This document shows, piece by piece, positions 1 to 5,391 of a stretch of DNA of 5,391 nucleotides. The notes below the pieces were generated by a model that worked only from the letters and a program-made list of their open reading frames with translations, was not told the DNA's origin and ran no database searches. Position numbers and translations under genes: made by a program. The first letter of the stretch is position 1. Every line of letters begins with the position of its first letter. Origin of the DNA: Desulfobacterales bacterium (GTDB lineage: Bacteria; Desulfobacterota; Desulfobacteria; Desulfobacterales; Desulfobacteraceae); contig JAKSBB010000320.1 in assembly GCA_022361315.1 (NCBI GenBank), positions 1 through 5,391 of the forward strand, written 5' to 3'.

Positions 1-1090
1 TCACCGTATCCTCCGGAAGTACGCCGTCCTGATCCGGGATGCCGCTGCTGTAGACGACGTTACCGTCTGCCCCGGTCAGTGTCAGCTCGATCCAGACCTG
101 GCGAAGGTCCCCTAAACCTGTGGGCAGGGAATGGCCGGCACCGGAGTTGGTAACGGTTACGGCGGCTTTGCCCTCGGCAATGCCGGAAACATCCAGGGCC
201 ACATCAGCGGCATGCTTCAGGCGATCTTTTGCCATATCCGGTTTTTCCACATCCCCAAAATCACCGGGCACACTGGAATTAGCACCAACGAAATAATGGG
301 TGAATATATGGGCCCGTTCATCGCTGTAATCCGTGGCAGCCCCCGGATTGTCGGGGCGTTCGGTGGACCCTGTGGCAGGTACCCCCGGACGCTGTCTCAT
401 ATGGCAGTCCTGGCAGTTTACCCGATTCTCGGGATCGGCACCGTTGTAGGGGCTGTTTTCCCATTCCGTATAGGTGGTCTCCAGGTCGGTGCCGAAGGCC
501 ACATGCTTGACGTTGTGGCAGGTACCGCAGACCCTTGATTCCGTGTGAAGTTTGGAAAACTCAGCCTCGTGGAAATCCGCTTCGGAATCGTCAAAGGGAC
601 CGTACTTCACCCCGGGATCATCCTCACCCTGACCCGGTGATAATACCAGACCATTGTTGTACATCTTGGTCACGTCCACGGCGGAATGGCAGTAGTCGCA
701 CTGGATACCCTGGACCGCAATCTCAGGCACGGTCGTCAAATCGTCTGATAATTTTTTAGGGAACCCGGTCACATAGCCCACCGGGGTATGGCATTTCACA
801 CAGGATTCCGCCTCTTCGATCTCACCGGCATCGGTCAGACCCTGGCGGAGAAAGGCCGCCACCCGGTTATACACCGGATCCTGGTGGGACAGGTTGTGCA
901 TGGAATTTGTCCACTGGGAGACAATTTCAGAATGGCAGCCGGCGCAGGTCTCAGGGGAGATAAACTGATTGATATCAAAGGCCTGTTCCGGGGATGTTTT
1001 TTCTCCAGCCGCGGCAATACCCGCCCCACCCCATACAACGGACAGGGAAAATGAAAGGGTCAGGGCAGCAATAATGGTTTTCCGTATCAT
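1..1090 (-). CDS. Secreted multiheme c-type cytochrome (cytochrome c554-like), C-terminus cut by window edge
   Basis: The reading frame starts at ATG 1090-1088 after an AGAGGA ribosome site five bases upstream. It stays open for 363 codons to the left edge, so the C-terminus is missing. Residues 1-28 form a Sec signal peptide: MIRK, a hydrophobic core, then AAA before Gly29, which suggests export to the periplasm or beyond. Five CxxCH haem c attachment motifs are visible: CAGCH 49-53, CVKCH 97-101, CDYCH 131-135, CGTCH 188-192 and CQDCH 226-230. The first motif lies in a QW...SMH context (59-65) that resembles the cytochrome c554/c-prime family, and His65 is a possible haem ligand. Residues 261-271 (H-x3-HYFVGAN) and the GAGHSLPTG block (317-325) resemble segments I know from other deltaproteobacterial multihaem cytochromes; the latter sits in a beta-rich C-terminal domain. 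It should carry electrons outside the cytoplasm. The partner is unknown, and more haems may follow beyond the edge. It lies 27 bases behind the coiled-coil gene and is probably cotranscribed with it. Confidence 0.93.
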   Translation of the reverse strand, partial: MIRKTIIAALTLSFSLSVVWGGAGIAAAGEKTSPEQAFDINQFISPETCAGCHSEIVSQWTNSMHNLSHQDPVYNRVAAFLRQGLTDAGEIEEAESCVKCHTPVGYVTGFPKKLSDDLTTVPEIAVQGIQCDYCHSAVDVTKMYNNGLVLSPGQGEDDPGVKYGPFDDSEADFHEAEFSKLHTESRVCGTCHNVKHVAFGTDLETTYTEWENSPYNGADPENRVNCQDCHMRQRPGVPATGSTERPDNPGAATDYSDERAHIFTHYFVGANSSVPGDFGDVEKPDMAKDRLKHAADVALDVSGIAEGKAAVTVTNSGAGHSLPTGLGDLRQVWIELTLTGADGNVVYSSGIPDQDGVLPEDTV

Positions 1091-1117
1091 GAATTCCTCT
1101 CATATAGTCGCATATAG

Positions 1118-1546
1118 TTATTGCTGGATCAGGCCGCCGGGGTACTCTTTGGTTTCACCGTCAATGGTCAGGACGGTCCAGTCTCCGTTTTCATCCTTGG
1201 CCGCCACCAGGCAGTCGATGCGTGACCCTTCGTTCAGGGTGACGAAACACTCGCCTTCATCGTTCAGGGTATTCACCTGGACAAACTTCTTGTCCCGGGA
1301 CAATTGCCGGAATTTTTCCGTGGCCTGCTCCAGGGTGATGATACGGTTGTACTCGTCTTCATCTATTTCTTTGATCCGCTGACGAAGCTCATGTATTTCC
1401 CCTTTCTGGCGGGCAATGGTGCTCATCACCTTTTTGATTTCATCCTTATCATCAGAGGGAATGGAAAAAAGAATCTGTTTCTGGAGATCCATATCCGTTT
1501 CAATAAAATTGATTTTCTGCAGCAGTCCTTTAACGCGATCTTTCAT
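1118..1546 (-). CDS. Conserved-looking coiled-coil protein of unknown function (142 aa)
   Basis: This complete ORF runs from ATG 1546 to TAA 1118. The ribosome site is weak (AGAAGAA, about two to three bases before ATG). The N-terminal two thirds, about residues 1-85, are charged and heptad-like (KKVMSTIARQKGEIHELRQR and on), so a helical coiled coil is likely. Residues about 90-142 switch to a strand-rich, acidic segment (FVTLNEGSRIDCLVA, WTVLTIDGETKEY), probably a small beta domain. No signal peptide or membrane segment is visible, so it is probably cytoplasmic. The QKQILFSIPSDDKDEI stretch looks familiar from hypothetical proteins of sulfate reducers, but that is recollection, not a search result. 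The gene opens the transcription unit that ends in the multihaem cytochrome. A role in regulating or maturing the cytochrome is only a guess from adjacency. Confidence 0.85.
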   Translation of the reverse strand: MKDRVKGLLQKINFIETDMDLQKQILFSIPSDDKDEIKKVMSTIARQKGEIHELRQRIKEIDEDEYNRIITLEQATEKFRQLSRDKKFVQVNTLNDEGECFVTLNEGSRIDCLVAAKDENGDWTVLTIDGETKEYPGGLIQQ

Positions 1547-1583
1547 TGTTCTTCTAACCTTTGGGCCTATGACCCCCTGTTGT

Positions 1584-1616
1584 CCCCTGCTGGATATATT
1601 TTTTCCAAGCCAGGGG
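1584..1616 (-). other. Imperfect hairpin in the leader of the coiled-coil/cytochrome transcript
   Basis: On the minus-strand RNA, CCCCUG (1616-1611) can pair with CAGGGG (1589-1584). Inside a small internal loop, UGGA pairs with UCCA, leaving an A/U-only loop of nine bases. A second CAGGGGG at about 1573-1579 could compete for the same CCCCUG strand. The element sits between the predicted promoter and the start codon. There is no uridine run after it, so it is not an intrinsic terminator. A regulatory role is unproven. Confidence 0.3.
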
Positions 1617-1639
1617 TATAGTTACAAAATTCTCAGGCG

Positions 1640-1667
1640 AGTATAACCGCTTTATGTGAAGATTCAA
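1640..1667 (-). promoter_or_regulatory. Sigma-70-type promoter for the coiled-coil/cytochrome unit
   Basis: Read on the minus strand, -35 TTGAAT (1667-1662) is followed after 16 bases by -10 TATACT (1645-1640). Using CTTGAA as the -35 gives the usual 17-base spacer. The start of transcription would be near 1633, leaving a leader of roughly 87 bases before ATG 1546. The -10 matches the consensus at five of six positions, and this is the best promoter-like string between the 33-codon ORF and the coiled-coil gene. Confidence 0.5.
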
Positions 1668-1700
1668 GTGATTTTATGGAAAAGCGTGGCGAAGACATTT

Positions 1701-1719
1701 GCCGGTCTCACGGACCGGC
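1701..1719 (-). other. Perfect 7-bp GC-rich hairpin downstream of the 33-codon ORF (possible SECIS element)
   Basis: On the minus strand the sequence is GCCGGTC, loop CGTGA, GACCGGC. It lies 17 bases after the in-frame TGA at 1739-1737, so the loop begins 24 bases after that codon. No T-run follows on either strand, which argues against an ordinary intrinsic terminator. The loop has G at its second position followed by U, and its distance from UGA lies within the range described for bacterial selenocysteine insertion elements. It could equally be a weak terminator, an RNA stabiliser, or chance. Confidence 0.5.
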
Positions 1720-1736
1720 GGTTACTTCCGGGGGCC

Positions 1737-1838
1737 TCAGCAATTCCCAGCCCCTCGGCCGGCACCCCGGGCGATCCATTCCAGAAGGCGGGAGATCAGG
1801 CCCTTTGGCTTTGGGCGTTTTTCATTCTTTTCAGTCAT
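1737..1838 (-). CDS. Small basic peptide (33 aa) ending in Cys before TGA; possible selenocysteine readthrough
   Basis: This ORF starts with ATG 1838-1836, 15 bases after the stop of the reductase gene, and reaches TGA at 1739-1737. The ribosome site is weak (GATGATGAAGAA). Residues 1-12 are very hydrophilic and lysine-rich. Residues 13-26 (GLISRLLEWIARGA) form an amphipathic helix with Trp21. The tail is Gly-rich (GRGAGNC) and ends with Cys33. This hydrophilic head, LLxWIARGA core and C-terminal Cys recalls short hypothetical proteins I associate with Desulfobacterota, but I cannot confirm that. If TGA were read as selenocysteine, the product would continue as Sec-Gly-Pro-Arg-Lys to TAA at 1724-1722, giving a Cys-Sec pair; the hairpin at 1701-1719 is suitably placed. 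Without readthrough it is a 33-residue peptide. The composition and operon position favour a real gene, but the short length leaves doubt. Confidence 0.55.
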   Translation of the reverse strand: MTEKNEKRPKPKGLISRLLEWIARGAGRGAGNC

Positions 1839-1853
1839 TATTCTTCATCATCT

Positions 1854-2354
1854 TTATAGGACACGGTAGATCATCAATAGATGTCCCTTATCCAGTTCCC
1901 GATACTCCGTAAGCTCCAGTTCCATGTCCAGTGTGTCGGTGAACAGGGAAAGCCCCTGGCCGAAAATCTTGGGCACCAGGGTCAGATGCACATCGGTGAT
2001 CAGATTTTCCTTTGCAAACATGGAGTTGACAATGGCGCCGCCGATCAGGGCGACTTTGTCGTATCCCTTGGCTTCAAGGTCTTTCAGAATGTCTGCGGGG
2101 GGCTGGTCCGTGAAGATAAGGTTGTCGGCATCGCTCTTCCGGGATTTATCCCGGGTCATGACGATATTCAGCCGGCCCGGCAGGGGGCGTCCGATGGTAT
2201 CGTAGGTTTTGGACCCCATGATCATGGCACCGGCGTCCCGGGTAATCTTTACAAAGTATTGTTTGTCCGCTTTTCCGGACCAGTCAACGAACTGACTGGA
2301 GTCCCTGGCAATCATACCGTCCAGGGTCGTGGCCATAAGAAGGATGACTTCCAT
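1854..2354 (-). CDS. Dihydrofolate reductase-fold / RibD C-terminal domain family oxidoreductase (166 aa)
   Basis: The start chosen is ATG 2354-2352, preceded eight bases upstream by AAGGA (2367-2363). An upstream in-frame Met would add 19 residues that overlap the previous gene and do not look like the family. Landmarks of the RibD_C/DHFR-like fold are TLDGMIA (10-16), the nucleotide-binding region MGSKTYDTIGRPLPGR (46-61) leading into NIVMTR (63-68), ALIGGAIVNSMF (102-113), and the family C-terminal strand pattern from TDVHLTLVPKIFGQGLSLF (120-138). The family reduces pteridine- or flavin-precursor-like substrates with NAD(P)H, and the glycine pair at 105-106 fits cofactor binding. There is no deaminase domain, so it is not a full RibD. 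The length is normal for stand-alone members. It is soluble and cytoplasmic. It starts 16 bases after the 70-residue gene, so cotranscription with it and fumarase is likely. The exact substrate is unknown, and I would not call it the housekeeping folA. Confidence 0.88.
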   Translation of the reverse strand: MEVILLMATTLDGMIARDSSQFVDWSGKADKQYFVKITRDAGAMIMGSKTYDTIGRPLPGRLNIVMTRDKSRKSDADNLIFTDQPPADILKDLEAKGYDKVALIGGAIVNSMFAKENLITDVHLTLVPKIFGQGLSLFTDTLDMELELTEYRELDKGHLLMIYRVL

Positions 2355-2370
2355 GGGCAATTTCCTTTCT

Positions 2371-2583
2371 CTAATCTGGTTGGGGCCATTCCATATCCTG
2401 CTCACCGGCAAGGTAGCAGAACCGGCTCCAGGTCATTTCACGTTTGGATATGGGACATTTCAGGGTGACCTTGTGTTCCGTCACCTTGGTCACTTCCCAG
2501 TCCCCGAATCTCGGGGATTCTTCTATCCGTATCTTCTGGCCCACCTCAAAGGGATAGGCTTTGAACACTGCTACTTTCGCCAT
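2371..2583 (-). CDS. Small conserved-looking protein of unknown function (70 aa), beta-rich
   Basis: The start is ATG 2583-2581 with a strong AAGGAG site seven bases upstream. A farther upstream in-frame ATG (2628) overlaps the end of fumarase and lacks such a site. The protein (MAKVAVFKAYPFEVGQKIRI...) alternates short strands and turns: FEVGQKIRIEE (12-22), GDWEVTKVTEHKVTLKCP (27-44), then MTWSRFCYLAG (50-60) and an acidic end rich in Trp and Pro. This suggests a compact SH3-like beta barrel, but that is inference. Two cysteines (43, 56) are present without a CxxC motif, so metal binding is not evident. It has no signal peptide or membrane segment. It lies 41 bases behind fumC and 16 bases before the reductase, so it is probably in the same transcript. 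The N-terminal phrase looks familiar from deltaproteobacterial hypothetical proteins. I cannot assign a function. Confidence 0.82.
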   Translation of the reverse strand: MAKVAVFKAYPFEVGQKIRIEESPRFGDWEVTKVTEHKVTLKCPISKREMTWSRFCYLAGEQDMEWPQPD

Positions 2584-2624
2584 TCTCGTTCTCCTTGTCA
2601 ATACACAAATGGAAACCGGTCCTG

Positions 2625-4040
2625 TCACGCCTGCCCCGGGGGCAGTGGTCCGGTCATTTTAGACGGATCCACCAGGCTGTCAAAATCAACCGGCTCAAGG
2701 ATATTCAGATCAGCAGCAGCCTGTTTAAGGGTTGTACCGTTTTCGTGGGCATATTTGGCAATCTTCGCCGCCTTGTCATAGCCGATATGAGGATTCAGGG
2801 CCGTGACCAGCATCAGGGAGTTTTCCAGGTGGTGCTGAATGGTTTCCCGATCCGGTTCCAGACCATCCACGCAGTTCCGGGTAAAGGACAATGCGGCCTC
2901 GCCCAGCAGCCGCGCCGACTGGATAAAATTGGTGATAATCACCGGTTTGAACACGTTGAGTTCGAACTGCCCTGAAGCACCGGCCACCCCGACGGCCACA
3001 TCGTTGCCCATCACCTGGGCACAAACCATTGTCAGCGCCTCGACCTGGGTGGGGTTCACCTTGCCCGGCATGATGGAAGAGCCGGGTTCATTGGCCGGCA
3101 GCTTAAGTTCCCCGATACCGCAACGGGGGCCGGAGCCCAGCATCCGGATGTCGTTGGCAATCTTCATCAGGCTGACGGCGGCAGCTTTCATGGCACCGTG
3201 GGCCGCCACAAGACCGTCGTGGGTTGCCAGGGCTTCAAATTTATTAGGGGCGGTAACAAAGGGATAACCGGTGAGTTCGGCCACCTGTCCGGCCACGGTT
3301 GTATCAAAGCCGGCAGGGGTGTTGAGGCCGGTGCCCACGGCCGTGCCGCCCAGGGCAAGTTCGTAGAGCCGTTCCAGATTATCCTCTATACCGTCTATGC
3401 CACGCGACAGCATACGGACATATCCGGAGAACTCCTGCCCAAGGGTGAGGGGAACCGCATCCATAAAATGGGTGCGGCCGGTTTTAACGATACCGGACCA
3501 GGTCCGGGCATTGTCGTCAAGGGCATTTCGCAATGCGGTGAGCCCCGGCAGGGTGACGGTCTTCAACAGCTTCACCGCCGCGATATTCATGGCCGTGGGA
3601 AAGGTATCGTTGGAGGATTGGGACCGGTTGACGTCATCGTTGGGATGAATGGCCCGGGTGCCCTCCCCCAGACGATTTCCCGCAAGCACATGGGCGCGGT
3701 TGGCAATAACCTCATTGACGTTCATGTTGGTCTGGGTACCGGATCCGGTTTGCCAGACCTTGAGAGGAAAGTGGGCAGACAAACGCCCCTCCGCAATCTC
3801 GTCGCAGACCCGGCCGATCATCGCCGTTTTTTCCAAAGACAGCCTTCCCAATTCGGCATTGGCAATGGCCGCCGCCTTTTTTACGATCCCGAAGGCCTGG
3901 AGGATTTCATCGGGCATGGTTTCCCTGCCGATCCTGAAATTTTCCACCGCCCGCTGGGTCTGGGCCCCCCAATAGGCATCGGCGGGCACCCGGACATCCC
4001 CCATGGTATCAGTTTCAACCCTCGTGTTTCTGGTGTTCAT
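2625..4040 (-). CDS. fumC: Class II fumarate hydratase (fumarase C)
   Basis: This complete 471-residue enzyme interconverts fumarate and L-malate in the cytoplasm as part of the citric acid cycle. The start is ATG 4040-4038 with AAGGA eight bases upstream; a GTG two codons earlier is possible but lies inside that ribosome site. The protein matches the family end to end: YWGAQTQRA (23-31), [16 protein letters not shown] (96-111), the substrate-site block [13 protein letters not shown] (140-152), [17 protein letters not shown] (187-203) with His191, and the fumarase/aspartase signature [10 protein letters not shown] (320-329) with Ser321. These correspond to the catalytic His188 and Ser318 of E. 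coli FumC with a constant offset of three. The HPNDDVN stretch (132-138) corresponds to the second (B-site) region. FumC is oxygen-stable and iron-free, unlike the iron-sulfur class I enzymes common in anaerobes. Aspartase and argininosuccinate lyase share the fold, but the overall similarity favours fumarase. It heads a tight unit with the next two genes. Confidence 0.97.
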   Translation of the reverse strand: MNTRNTRVETDTMGDVRVPADAYWGAQTQRAVENFRIGRETMPDEILQAFGIVKKAAAIANAELGRLSLEKTAMIGRVCDEIAEGRLSAHFPLKVWQTGSGTQTNMNVNEVIANRAHVLAGNRLGEGTRAIHPNDDVNRSQSSNDTFPTAMNIAAVKLLKTVTLPGLTALRNALDDNARTWSGIVKTGRTHFMDAVPLTLGQEFSGYVRMLSRGIDGIEDNLERLYELALGGTAVGTGLNTPAGFDTTVAGQVAELTGYPFVTAPNKFEALATHDGLVAAHGAMKAAAVSLMKIANDIRMLGSGPRCGIGELKLPANEPGSSIMPGKVNPTQVEALTMVCAQVMGNDVAVGVAGASGQFELNVFKPVIITNFIQSARLLGEAALSFTRNCVDGLEPDRETIQHHLENSLMLVTALNPHIGYDKAAKIAKYAHENGTTLKQAAADLNILEPVDFDSLVDPSKMTGPLPPGQA

Positions 4041-4082
4041 AATCACCTTCCTTGAAATTGATCATGGCGTGACAATGAACTA

Positions 4083-4110
4083 AAGATAGCGCGGCACCGG
4101 AAAAATGCAA
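4083..4110 (-). promoter_or_regulatory. Candidate sigma-70-type promoter for the fumC unit
   Basis: On the minus strand, TTGCAT (4110-4105) and TATCTT (4088-4083) are spaced by 16 bases. The start would fall near 4076, about 36 bases before the fumC ATG. The match is moderate: three of six and four of six consensus positions. No terminator separates the upstream 74-residue gene from fumC, so fumC may also receive readthrough transcription. Confidence 0.35.
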
Positions 4111-4153
4111 GCCATAGGATTCAGGCGACGCCCCCGGATATGTCAGGATCTGT

Positions 4154-4378
4154 CTACAGGTAACCGTTGAGGCTGCTCATGAGCCGCCTGTAAACCGCGT
4201 CATCAATTCGATCCTGGTTGGCAATTCTGCAGACGGCCATCGGGGTATAGCCGCTTCGACAGAGGCTATCCCACCGGGACAGGACATCATCCATGGTGAT
4301 TTTGGGAACAAGGCGTTCCTCATAGGGCAGCCCGAGAAGGGCTTTTTTTAAACGAATGGATTTTGAATGTGATGCCAT
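4154..4378 (-). CDS. Small hypothetical protein (74 aa)
   Basis: This ORF starts with ATG 4378-4376, preceded by AAGG about nine bases upstream, and ends with TAG 4156-4154. The protein is basic at the N-terminus (SKSIRLKKALLG) and mostly helical by composition. About residues 28-74 have the character of a helical bundle or small DNA-binding domain: TMDDVLSRWDSLCRSGYTP, then AVCRIANQDRIDDAVYRRLM. That resemblance is weak and no helix-turn-helix motif is certain. It has no signal peptide or membrane segment. It lies 113 bases upstream of fumC on the same strand and divergently from the SPFH gene, a position often taken by a local regulator; that is only an inference. I do not recognise a family. 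The ribosome site and the lack of a competing gene on the other strand support a real gene. Confidence 0.6.
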   Translation of the reverse strand: MASHSKSIRLKKALLGLPYEERLVPKITMDDVLSRWDSLCRSGYTPMAVCRIANQDRIDDAVYRRLMSSLNGYL

Positions 4379-4385
4379 TTTAGTA

Positions 4386-4446
4386 CCTTACCATAAGAAC
4401 TTAGAAATTAGAAATGAACTTCCGAACCTGCATGAATATGGTAAGG
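4386..4446 (-). repeat. Perfect 10-bp inverted repeat covering the ribosome site of the 74-residue gene
   Basis: CCTTACCATA (4386-4395) and TATGGTAAGG (4437-4446) on the plus strand are exact reverse complements separated by 41 bases. In a minus-strand transcript the AAGG ribosome site of the 74-residue gene would be buried in this 10-bp stem. The spacer is unusually AT-rich and internally repetitive: GAACTT at 4397-4402 and 4416-4421, flanking AGAAATT and AGAAAT in tandem. Alternatively the two arms could be binding sites for a protein in the divergent control region. Confidence 0.6.
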
Positions 4447-4534
4447 ACATATCCCAGGCCATCATGAAAATCAATCAGGGAAACCCTTAGAAAACATCCT
4501 TTTTTGGGGAATACCCCGCTTATCTTCACCGGGT

Positions 4535-4563
4535 TTGACAAGACCACGCCTTGATTTTACAAT
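4535..4563 (+). promoter_or_regulatory. Strong sigma-70-type promoter for the SPFH gene
   Basis: A perfect -35 TTGACA (4535-4540), an optimal 17-base spacer and -10 TACAAT (4558-4563, five of six consensus positions) are present on the plus strand. Transcription would begin near 4570, giving a leader of about 70 bases before ATG 4640. This is the best promoter match in the window. Confidence 0.7.
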
Positions 4564-4573
4564 AGACGATCGG

Positions 4574-4592
4574 CCGGAACACTTTCTTCCGG
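4574..4592 (+). other. Hairpin at the start of the SPFH leader
   Basis: CCGGAA (4574-4579) and TTCCGG (4587-4592) pair perfectly around a seven-base loop, only a few bases after the predicted transcription start. There is no T-run after it, so it is not a terminator. It may stabilise the 5' end of the mRNA or be an operator; neither is shown. Confidence 0.4.
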
Positions 4593-4616
4593 AGCCCCTC
4601 AACCGGAGCCCTTCAA
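4589..4616 (+). repeat. Tandem 14-bp repeat in the SPFH leader
   Basis: Two adjacent copies, CCGGAGCCCCTCAA (4589-4602) and CCGGAGCCCTTCAA (4603-4616), differ at one base. They lie between the leader hairpin and the AAGGAG ribosome site. This could be a simple local duplication or a pair of binding sites. Confidence 0.6.
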
Positions 4617-4639
4617 TAGGGTGGAAAAGGAGACGATTC

Positions 4640-5391
4640 ATGGGAACCGACAACCTGATTTTTCTGGAAGTTCTGGAATGGCTGGACGACACGGGTGAGA
4701 CGCTGGTCTACCGCATCCCCGAAGCCGGTTCGGCGGAAATCAAATACGGTGCCCAGCTGACGGTGCGGGAAAGCCAGGCCGCGGTATTTTTTTACAACGG
4801 GAAAGCCGTGGGGGCGTTCGGGCCGGGTCGACACACCCTGAAGACCGCCAATATCCCCGTGCTGACAAAAATTGCCAGCCTGCCCTGGGGGATGACCAGC
4901 CCCCTGCGGGCCGAAGTCTATTTCACCAATCTGAAAACCTTCACCAACCTCAAATGGGGGACCCGTGATCCCGTGGCATTCAAAGACAGTGAACTTGGCC
5001 TGGTAAGGCTGAGGGCCTTTGGCATTTTCAATCTGAGAATCGTCCAGCCCGTTCTGTTTATCAACCGCCTCACCGGTACCCAGGGGCTGTTCACCACCGA
5101 GGACATCAGCCAGTATCTGAGCCGGGTGATTGTATCCAGGTTCAACGACTATATCGGGGAAAAAATCTCCACCATTTTTGATCTGCCGGCCCAATATGAC
5201 GAGCTTTCAAAGGGGTTGGCAGAACGGGTACAATCAGATTTTTCAGATTTCGGCCTGGCCCTGACCCAACTCTACATCAACGCCATCACACCGCCCCCCG
5301 AGGTTCAGAAGGCCATCGACGACAAGAGCCGCCTGGAGGTTTTCGACGATATGAACCGCCTCATGCAGATGAAAACCGCCATGGCCATGGA
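4640..5391 (+). CDS. SPFH/Band 7 domain protein, YdjI-like (COG4260 type), C-terminus cut by window edge
   Basis: The frame opens at ATG 4640-4642, seven bases after AAGGAG, and remains open for 250 codons to the right edge. The N-terminal half follows the pattern of the bacterial YdjI-like SPFH group: FLEVLEWLDDTGETLVYRIP (8-27), then LTVRESQAAVFFYNGKAVGAFGPGRHTL (40-67) leading to a NIPVLTKI stretch. The next region (about 90-215) is the remaining SPFH beta/alpha fold, followed near 220 by PPPEVQKAIDDKSRLEV, the start of the helical, coiled-coil-forming part. Relatives usually end with a glycine-rich or zinc-ribbon tail, which would lie beyond the edge. There is no N-terminal transmembrane helix, unlike classic stomatins. 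These proteins form oligomeric scaffolds and often associate with membrane proteins or stress functions, but the role here is unknown. Its own strong promoter lies upstream, divergent from the 74-residue gene. Confidence 0.9.
   Translation, partial: MGTDNLIFLEVLEWLDDTGETLVYRIPEAGSAEIKYGAQLTVRESQAAVFFYNGKAVGAFGPGRHTLKTANIPVLTKIASLPWGMTSPLRAEVYFTNLKTFTNLKWGTRDPVAFKDSELGLVRLRAFGIFNLRIVQPVLFINRLTGTQGLFTTEDISQYLSRVIVSRFNDYIGEKISTIFDLPAQYDELSKGLAERVQSDFSDFGLALTQLYINAITPPPEVQKAIDDKSRLEVFDDMNRLMQMKTAMAM

Noticed and set aside
131..1054. Plus-strand ORFs and one minus-strand out-of-frame ORF inside the cytochrome gene
   Set aside because: The minus-strand frame with signal peptide and five CxxCH motifs explains the whole region.
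1101..1118. Direct repeat CATATAGT twice between the coiled-coil and cytochrome genes
   Set aside because: Only two 8-bp copies in a short AT-rich gap, overlapping a stop codon; this is too little to call functional.
1656..1912. Two overlapping plus-strand ORFs across the region between the reductase and coiled-coil genes
   Set aside because: They lack a ribosome site and sit antisense to the micro-ORF, hairpin and promoter; the composition is unremarkable.
1881..2468. 195-codon plus-strand ORF opposite the reductase and 70-residue genes
   Set aside because: It runs antisense across two well-supported genes with ribosome sites and has no recognisable domain.
3198..4055. 285-codon plus-strand ORF opposite fumC
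   Set aside because: It is antisense to an unambiguous fumarase, has low-complexity Gly/His/Arg-rich composition and no family pattern; it is a shadow of the high-GC coding strand.
4410..4471. 17-codon plus-strand ORF in the divergent control region
   Set aside because: No ribosome site, and the span is better explained by the inverted repeat.
4499..4519. T-run followed by GGGG-AATA-CCCC as a terminator
   Set aside because: The T-run lies before the stem on the plus strand and becomes an A-run after it on the minus strand, so it is the wrong arrangement in both directions, and the stem is only four pairs.
4613..5194. 193-codon minus-strand ORF opposite the SPFH gene
   Set aside because: The plus strand encodes a clear SPFH protein with promoter and ribosome site; the antisense frame is Gly/Pro/Gln-rich noise.

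Overview
The window looks like a chromosomal segment from a Desulfobacterota-type (sulfate- or metal-reducing 'deltaproteobacterial') anaerobe. The support is a secreted multiheme c-type cytochrome, several small lineage-restricted-looking proteins, moderately high GC, and AGGAG-type ribosome sites. The lineage is inferred from general protein style; no marker gene is present and I ran no search. There is no tRNA, rRNA, CRISPR array, insertion sequence or phage gene.

Layout. Almost everything from 4378 down to 1 is on the minus strand, read right to left: a 74-residue unknown protein (4378-4154), class II fumarase FumC (4040-2625), a 70-residue unknown protein (2583-2371), a RibD/DHFR-fold reductase (2354-1854), a 33-codon ORF too short for standard gene calling (1838-1737), then, behind its own good-looking promoter, a coiled-coil protein (1546-1118) and a multiheme cytochrome c (1090 to beyond the left edge). 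On the plus strand a YdjI-like SPFH/Band 7 protein (4640 to beyond the right edge) starts from a strong promoter, diverging from the 74-residue gene.

How the genes fit. FumC, the 70-residue protein, the reductase and the 33-codon ORF are separated by only 41, 16 and 15 bases and probably form one transcript. FumC is a citrate-cycle enzyme. The reductase probably uses NAD(P)H on a pteridine- or flavin-related substrate, but its substrate is not readable. The coiled-coil gene and the cytochrome are 27 bases apart and probably form a second unit that ends in an exported electron-transfer protein. The SPFH gene is an independent unit.

Most worth a second look: (1) the 33-codon ORF at 1838-1737 ends in Cys-UGA and is followed by a perfect 7-bp hairpin with a GU-containing loop, at a distance compatible with a bacterial SECIS element, so UGA could be selenocysteine; (2) a perfect 10-bp inverted repeat at 4386-4446 can hide the ribosome site of the 74-residue gene. 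Both are hypotheses from sequence reading only.
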